This document shows positions 57,759 to 64,000 of a DNA stretch of 64,000 nucleotides, piece after piece. The notes beneath the pieces are model-generated. The model was not told where the DNA came from and searched no databases. It was given only the letters and a program-made list of their open reading frames with translations. The position numbers and the translations under genes are program-made. Numbering within the stretch: the stretch's first letter is position 1; each line of letters begins with the position of its first letter. The stretch covers positions 35,466,750 through 35,530,749 of the forward strand of contig JAGTTD010000005.1 in the NCBI GenBank assembly GCA_018398585.1, read 5' to 3'. Source of the DNA: Simmondsia chinensis. Its lineage: Eukaryota; Streptophyta; Magnoliopsida; Caryophyllales; Simmondsiaceae.

Positions 57759-60700
57759 CTTTTTTTTTTTTTGAACAACACAAAGCCCGATGGCTAGGAT
57801 CTCACATATAAGTGTCATCAGAAAAAATGGAATACATATATGGCGAAATAGACCGCCACCAGTTGTAATCACAACAAAATGAGGTGTCCATTCTAGCCAC
57901 ATAATGGGCCTCATGATTACACAGCCTAGGAATCCAAACAAAGGAGATATTAGAAAAGGAAGACTCGAAGAAAGAAATGTCTCTAACGACAGCACCTACC
58001 TCACTCGGAACAGAGTTTTAACCCCAAATCTAAGAGATAAGCTCTTTACAATCAGACTCAATGATAATAGAACTCCAACCCTGGGATTCCGCTTAAAAGC
58101 ATGCTGCCCAAATAGCCAAAGCTTCCGCAACACGGGGGAAAGCTGCCAAGATGGAGTCGCACCAGCCACCAACAATAGCCCCTATCTAGATGCGAGCAAC
58201 ACAAGCGATAGCAAATCTCTCACCGCCCTCTAACCACAAAGTATCGGAGTTGATTTTAATACAGTTTTCGCCCGGAGGAGACCATCTTTGGAATTGGGGG
58301 GCTGGTGACTGGTATTGGACCTGCCCCAGCAAGTGGGGGCCCGTTGTAGAAGCAACCCACGAGTATTCAGCCGCTAGAGAGGCATTCGATCTAGAGACCT
58401 GCAAAGGGTCCCGCCTTCTTTTCTCGATAATGACTTCATTCCGGGCTTTCTAAATTCCCCAATAGAGATAGGCAATTCTACTTAAAGCTTCAATGGAGAG
58501 ACCCAGTTCAATGGTAACATGTTCCCACCACCAAACAAAACCTCTAAAGCCTATAACCGGGGGGCTAAAACCCCATTCCGATACGAACCAAATATCCCCC
58601 AAGGTGGGGCAAAAAAATAAAAGGTGCTCGGTGGATTCAACCGGGGCCTCACATCGAGGGCAACAAGAATCGGAAGAGATCTTACAGGCAAAGAGGTTTT
58701 CCTTGGAAGCAAGGGCGTTAGAATAGGCTCTCCATATAAGTGCTTCACTCGAGGACAGGCTTCAAGATCCCACATGTGTTTAATAGCAAGCTTGTTCGGT
58801 AGGAAGGAAGAGGAGGCTGACGTAGAAGAGAAGGCAAGATGTGAATCATTCCTTCAAACATGGTAACCTGATTTGCCTGTATGCACACCGAATTGAGAGA
58901 AATGACAAATAAAGGAGTCCTCATCATTGAGGTTGCCAATGGGAATGGAACGGATCAGCTTAACCAACTCCGGGTTGAACCAGGATTCTAAGGCTGCAGC
59001 ATTCCAACACCTGCGGTCATGAGAGATAAGATCGGATACCCGCAACAAGATTCCCCCTGAGGCGTGGGGTTGCCCAATAGGGGGTATCGAAAGGGACGGT
59101 TACCAAGGGTCGTCCCAGATGTTGATGTTGTTACCACTATGCACATTCCATCTCAATCCTGACAAGAGAAGATTTCTGCCCTCCAATCAGCTTTGCGAGC
59201 CCCAAGATGGGGAGCTAACCAATCGAGCATGGATCAAGGAACCCTCATTAAAATAGATGCCTTTGAGAATGCGGACCCATAAGGCGTTTGGGCTAGAGAT
59301 AGCCCTCCAAGCTTGTTTGGCAAGAAAGGCGAGGTTGAAGCTCTGCATATCCCTTAAGCCGAGGTCCCCTCCTTTTTAGTTCGGGAAAGATGAGACCACT
59401 TGAAGTGGACACCTTTATCCTCACTGGATCCACCTTTCCACCAAAAGCGAGCAATCATAGCATTAAGGAACCTAGCAAATGAAACCGGAATCTTGAAGCA
59501 GTTCATAACATAAGAGGCTATCAAATTTAACACCAATTTGATAAGGGTATCTCTACCCGCATGCGAAAGAAGCTTGATCTTCCATTTCTGAGTCTTGGAT
59601 CTAATTCTTTCATAAAAGTTAAAGAGTAACCCGTTTAGACTTACCCCACAAGAGTTGGAGCCCAAGGTATTTCTCATAAACCTCCATGGGAATCACTCCA
59701 AGAATCTCCAAACAACGGTTGCAGACAATTGAGGGGGCGCTGGAGGAGAAGAAAACCTAAGATTTGTCAAAATTCACCAGTTGACCTGTGGCGGCACAAA
59801 AAGAATCAATAACCTTTTTTGCCACCAAACAACCTTGTTCAGAGGCCTTCAAACAAAAGCAAACAGTCATCTACGAAAAGTAAGTGAGATAAAGGAGGAC
59901 AAGCTCGATGGATTCGAAAGCACTTCCACTCTCCCGAGGCCACCTCCCTCTTGATTAGGGCCAATAGGGCCTCCATGATGAAGATAAAGAGGTAGAGCAA
60001 AAGGGGACTCCCTTGACGAAGCCCATGCTCCATAAGGAAGCCTTCCAGTCTTTTACCATTTACAGCGGGGCTCATTTTGACAGTGCAAACGCACTTCATA
60101 ATTCTTTTAACCAAAAAATCGGAAAAACCAATTTTAAAGAGCATTTTTTTTTCCAAGAATAGCCGGTCAACTTGATCATACGCTTTTGAGAGATCTAATT
60201 TAAGGGCGAGAAAGCAAGCGGCGTCCTTTCTTTTATTTTTAAGGGCATGAAAAGCTTCATGGGTCACGGTAATATTGTCATGTATCTGCCGACCCGATAT
60301 AAAGACCGATTGGTAAGGGCATATAATGTCCCCCAACCATAGCTTAAGCCTGTTAGCAAGAATTTTAGCTATAATTTTATAGCTAAAAATTACACAAGCT
60401 AATAGATCTAAACTGGGAAACGAGCTCAGGACGGGAGATTTTGGGGATAAGAACAATATTAGTGTGGTTTAGATGCTTGAGGATGCAACCACTAACAAAG
60501 AAACTTTTAATATCATTACACACGTTCTCGCCCATCGCGTCCCAAAAAGAGGAATAGAAAATTCCTGGAAAGCAATCCGAACCCGGGGCCTTAGAATCAC
60601 CAAGTTGATCACGTGCCACTCTAATTTCCTCCTCTCTAAGCGGGCTGTCCAAAGCCTCCTTCATCACGGCATTGATACATACTTGAATGCTACTTAAGGT

Positions 60701-62465
60701 GTCCTCTAAGTTAGAAGAAGGGAGAGCTCTGTAGACTTCTTTAAAGTAAGATGCAACACATTGTTGATGTCTTACTCTTTCTCCACCCAAGAACCATCAC
60801 AGTTTCTAATCCTTTTGATCTCATTCACCCATTTGCGATTCATGGTAGAGGCATAGAAAAATCATGTGTTCTTGTCTCCACAAGTGAGCCAATTGATCCT
60901 AGATATTTGAGCCCAATGTCTCTCCTCAACTTCTCTCCATTTGCGCAGCTTTTCAAGAATACAATTTTCCTCCTCGGAATCCTTAACCAAAGAGGAGCGA
61001 CTTTGAAGTTCCATCAGGTAGGTAAAGGCTTTTTCCATGAAAGTCTGTTTCTCCTTGGCTTTATTTGCACTCCACCCCTTTGAGAAACTTCCTACACATC
61101 TGAGATTTCTGGTCGAGGATAAAGATGCGTGACCCTTATAGATATGAACTCCATCCCCTCTCCATTGCGTTCTCACAATCCTCATCAAGCAACCATTTAC
61201 TTTCGAACTTAAAATCTTTAGGACCGAATCTCCTATCACCTTCGGTTTGGACAAACATGGGAGAATGGTCGGATTCCACCACAAGATAGAGAGTGACAAT
61301 GGCATTGCGGAAAAGAGATTGCCATTCCAAGTTCATAGCCGATTTATCGATACATTACTTAATATTTCTCAACCCCAGTTATTTGTTAGTCCACGAGAAT
61401 CTGCATCCCTTGGATGGGAGCTCCACAAGGCCACAGTCATCATAGAAGTCAAGAACCCATCTTAATTGGAAATCACGAGTGGGGCCGCCATTAAGTTTAT
61501 CAGAAATAGAGAAGGTTGCTTTGAAATCACCCATAATGGTTAGGGGCCTAGAGAAACCCGCGTAAATACCAGTCAAAGACCTCCAAAACAAAGCACGAAG
61601 ATTACAATTGGGTTCACCATACACGAAAACATGGGTCCATTTCTTATCAGACTTATTCAACCTTACATCAGCAATAATAAAACGAGGGAGCTAATCTTAA
61701 CTGAGATACAGACCTTAGGAGAACACAACAGGGCTAAACCTTCTAAAAGACCATCAGGATTCGCAAAATGACATAAAGAAAGTCCCAACGTACATGCAAC
61801 ACGATAAACAATACTCGACGTTTGCTTAGTTTCCATGATGAAAATCATACTAGGCCGCATCTTAATAGCTAGTTCCTTGAGAGCACTAACTATTGGGACT
61901 TGGCCAAGGCCCCTATAGTTCCAACATAAGAGACTCATGGCAATTGAGGTGGTTGTTCTGGGACAACCACCGCAACCCATCAGAAGACCATGCAGAAGCA
62001 ACCTCGGAACCATACTCACACAAAGATAAGGTACCGTTAAATCCTGCATCCTCCGAGAGCTCCAGAACATCGACTCCTTTACTGAGAAGCTTATCAATTG
62101 AGGGGTTCATTTTTGTGATTCGGTGGATGGGTATATTTGTTGGCAGGGGGAAAAGGGGAAATTGGTGGGTCTGCAGTGCTTCACAGGCTCCTCCAATAAA
62201 TAGAGAATTAGGAGAGGAGAGCAGATGGTAACCATTGATTGAGGGTCATTGAGAAGTATTAAATGGCTAACCACTAACTAGGCATTAACAGCAGGAAAGT
62301 CGAAAGAAGAAATTTGCTGGTTTCGAGAAGGAAGAAGAAATGGGCCTTCGCCAACCGTGAACAGGGGTGTCAGAGAGGGCACAGTGTCTCCAGGGTTTCA
62401 CCACAGGGGCGACAGAGAGGGCCTGTGGCCTTAGGGTTTCACCACAAGGGTAGAAGGTAAATTGT
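57759..62465 (-). mobile_element. L1-type LINE, near complete but broken
   Basis: On the minus strand: a 5' leader (62465 to about 62110) with an internal direct repeat ('ctgtggtgaaaccct' twice), then an endonuclease domain (LLCWNYRGLGQ at the start, later IMGDFKATF and GCRFSWTNK), reverse transcriptase (60790-59354: KAYDQVDRLF, FVDDCLLLF), a zinc-binding RT-associated region (59048-58600) and an RNase H start (58404-58186: RWSPPGENCIKINSD). It ends in a poly(A) near 57760-57772. Imperfect target duplications 'ttcaatatctttttct' (57745) and 'tttaatatcttctttg' (62466) flank it. Several frameshifts; no gag-like ORF1 was found. Confidence 0.9.
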
Positions 62466-62479
62466 TTTAATATCTTCTT

Positions 62480-62849
62480 TGTGGCACCAATAACTAGTAT
62501 AATCACTATATAGTGTAACATCTTTAGTCAAGTGAGAAAAATCTTTGAACCAAACACCGACACTAGATTGATTCCCCTCCTTCCCAGATTTTGTCTGCTT
62601 GTAATGTTGATTGCAATGAATAGTTTGCCTTTGAGCTTCGTCGACCAAAGAAAAAAGATCACCAAGATCACCAATTTCATTTTACAATATTTTTTGAGCA
62701 TACTGAAACATTGCCACACCATGATATGGAAGATCTATAGGATCCCTGCCAGAGAAAGTCTTCCTAAGGAGTTGTAGGATAAGACGAGCCACAATTGGCC
62801 ATAATCTAGAGAACACCTAGATGCCTAATTCCACCATTCAGTTGGAATT
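62480..62849. other. Gap right of the LINE
   Basis: Short ORFs on both strands only; no motif recognised. Confidence 0.4.
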
Positions 62850-63115
62850 AAGGTATACATGAGCTAAATTGAGCCCGAGCTCATTTGGCTGAAGGTCCAG
62901 CTCATTAACACTTAGCTTGGCGCAAATTCGATCGAAACTCGCCAAGCTTGGGAACTTTAAGCTCAAGTTTGGCTTGTCATAGGCTCAGACTCGCTCGATT
63001 GAGCTACAACACAATTTGACGAGCTTTGAGCTAAACTTACCTTATTTAGGCTTATTTAAGTTCAATCTAGGCTCAAATTTAACTCGATTAGGCGTTATCT
63101 AGGACTCGTTTGGCT
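62850..63115. mobile_element. Partial GAGCC-family MITE
   Basis: It contains the family's 'gagctaaattgagcccgag', 'gccaagcttggg' and 'gctcgattgagct' words, but the termini are not both recognisable. Confidence 0.55.
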
Positions 63116-63402
63116 AAGCTTCTCTTTCGGAGAAAAAGATACTTTTTCCAAGGAAAAAACACATTTTCAAGATTTGAGAAGCAAGTTTTGACAAAAAAAA
63201 GTACTTTCAAATAGAAGTTGTTACATTACTTTTAAACAAAAGAAAAACACAATATTCGTACACTTAAAATAAAATTAGAAGCAAAACGTGATTCTTTTCA
63301 CAAAAAAATGTTTATGAGAAAGACAACTTTTTCATAATTTGGTTAAACAGGCCCTTAGCCTAGTAAATAGTACAAAAATCAGTATGGTCAATGTACTCAA
63401 AC

Positions 63403-63505
63403 TGGACAACAACAACAACAACAACAACAAAAAAAACCAGTACGTGAAGGGCTCCCGCATTCGCAGGGTCTGGGAGGGGTGGGACGCATGCAACCTTACT
63501 CAGAC
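63403..63505 (-). mobile_element. TS/Au-like SINE body with TTG tail, truncated
   Basis: The plus strand shows (CAA)n at 63403-63429, then 'gggctcccgcattcgcagg' and 'gggtgggacgcatgcaacct', the inverted SINE body. The 5' part and any 5S head are missing. Confidence 0.7.
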
Positions 63506-63730
63506 TCGACTCATTAAAGTAAATGAGTCAACTACATCATCCCTAGTTGGAAACAGACCCATGAATACATGGGAAAAAAATCTCTCCTTTCACCAAATGA
63601 TTTCATCAACATACAAAATAATATTGATCTCTAATCAACAACATTTTTTGAAATATAAACGAGATTAAACTTCTTTCACGACAATCCAAAGGAAATGAAG
63701 CAAGATTCTTACATAAGGGCGACTCGGAAA

Positions 63731-63982
63731 TTACTTCCAGAGCTTGCGAAGCGACATGTTTTTCTCAGTATCCTTCTTCATAACCTTGGCGACCGCCATC
63801 TCAAAATCTTCTTGAGTTACATGTATCCTCCTTTCTCTCAATGCAAACATGCCTGCTTCCGTGCACACCGCCTTCAGTTCTGCACCTGAAGCACCATTCA
63901 TCTTCTCTGCTATCTTCTTCAGATCAATCCCGCGCATCAAGTTCATTTTTCTCGAGTGTATCTTCAATATATCGAAACGCGA
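63731..63982 (-). CDS. RPT6: 26S proteasome ATPase subunit RPT6, last exon
   Basis: Last 83 codons plus stop of the proteasome regulatory subunit 8 ATPase (RPT6), one of six ATPases in the base ring of the 19S particle that unfold substrates and open the 20S gate. The exon begins after an AG acceptor ('tttacag') with [15 protein letters not shown], then [19 protein letters not shown] and [15 protein letters not shown], and ends in [10 protein letters not shown]. This is the small helical lid of the AAA+ domain and the C-terminal tail. The sequence is almost unchanged from other plant RPT6 proteins as I know them. The rest of the gene lies beyond the right edge; the 3' untranslated region should extend left of 63731. 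Confidence 0.95.
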   Translation of the reverse strand, partial: SRFDILKIHSRKMNLMRGIDLKKIAEKMNGASGAELKAVCTEAGMFALRERRIHVTQEDFEMAVAKVMKKDTEKNMSLRKLWK

Positions 63983-64000
63983 CTGTAAAGAGACAACTGT

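Overview
The window is nuclear DNA of a flowering plant. It is AT-rich, its genes have many introns spread over more than 12 kb, and most of it is plant transposable elements. The three coding genes are typical of angiosperms: an AKT1-type potassium channel, a class III DXS-like plastid protein and the 26S proteasome ATPase RPT6. I cannot name the species from sequence alone.

Layout. 1-4100: intergenic, with a 5S-rRNA-derived SINE, foldback elements and a hAT-type MITE with a perfect 8-bp target duplication. 4106-16910 (+): the AKT1 gene, with TATA box, an upstream ORF in the leader, and 12 coding exons giving 878 residues. One intron uses a GC donor, and many introns hold TRIM, MITE or SINE insertions. 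16911-20008: foldback elements between two convergent genes. 20009-32840 (-): the DXS-like gene, 10 coding exons giving 718 residues. Its intron 8 holds a 5'-truncated RTE-type LINE and three SINE copies. 33097-33345: its TATA box with a 5S-derived SINE directly upstream. 33596-38828 (+): a broken Ty1/copia element with LTRs, primer-binding site, polypurine tract and target duplication. 38834-42526: foldback MITEs, one nested in another. 42527-48705 (-): a second, badly decayed copia element. 48912-49424: a tandem three-LTR TRIM. 49755-54464: a MITE, then a hAT transposon that carries a nested small LTR element with a gag-like ORF and no pol. 55565-56690: a large foldback element. 57759-62465 (-): an L1-type LINE. 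63731-63982 (-): the last exon of RPT6, whose gene runs off the right edge.

The genes do not form a functional cluster. AKT1 takes up potassium at the plasma membrane, the DXS-like protein is plastid-directed, and RPT6 is part of the proteasome base. The DXS-like protein matches its family along the whole length, but the residues that bind thiamine diphosphate and drive catalysis in true DXS are replaced at several separate sites. It is therefore probably not a working DXS enzyme.

The most notable element biology is a SINE family with a 5S rRNA head and a TS/Au-like body with a TTG-repeat tail (one copy complete, with a 15-bp target duplication), the tandem TRIM with shared LTRs, and the gag-only LTR element inside a hAT transposon. 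Exon borders were set by hand from splice consensus, reading frame and family similarity. No search or alignment program was run.
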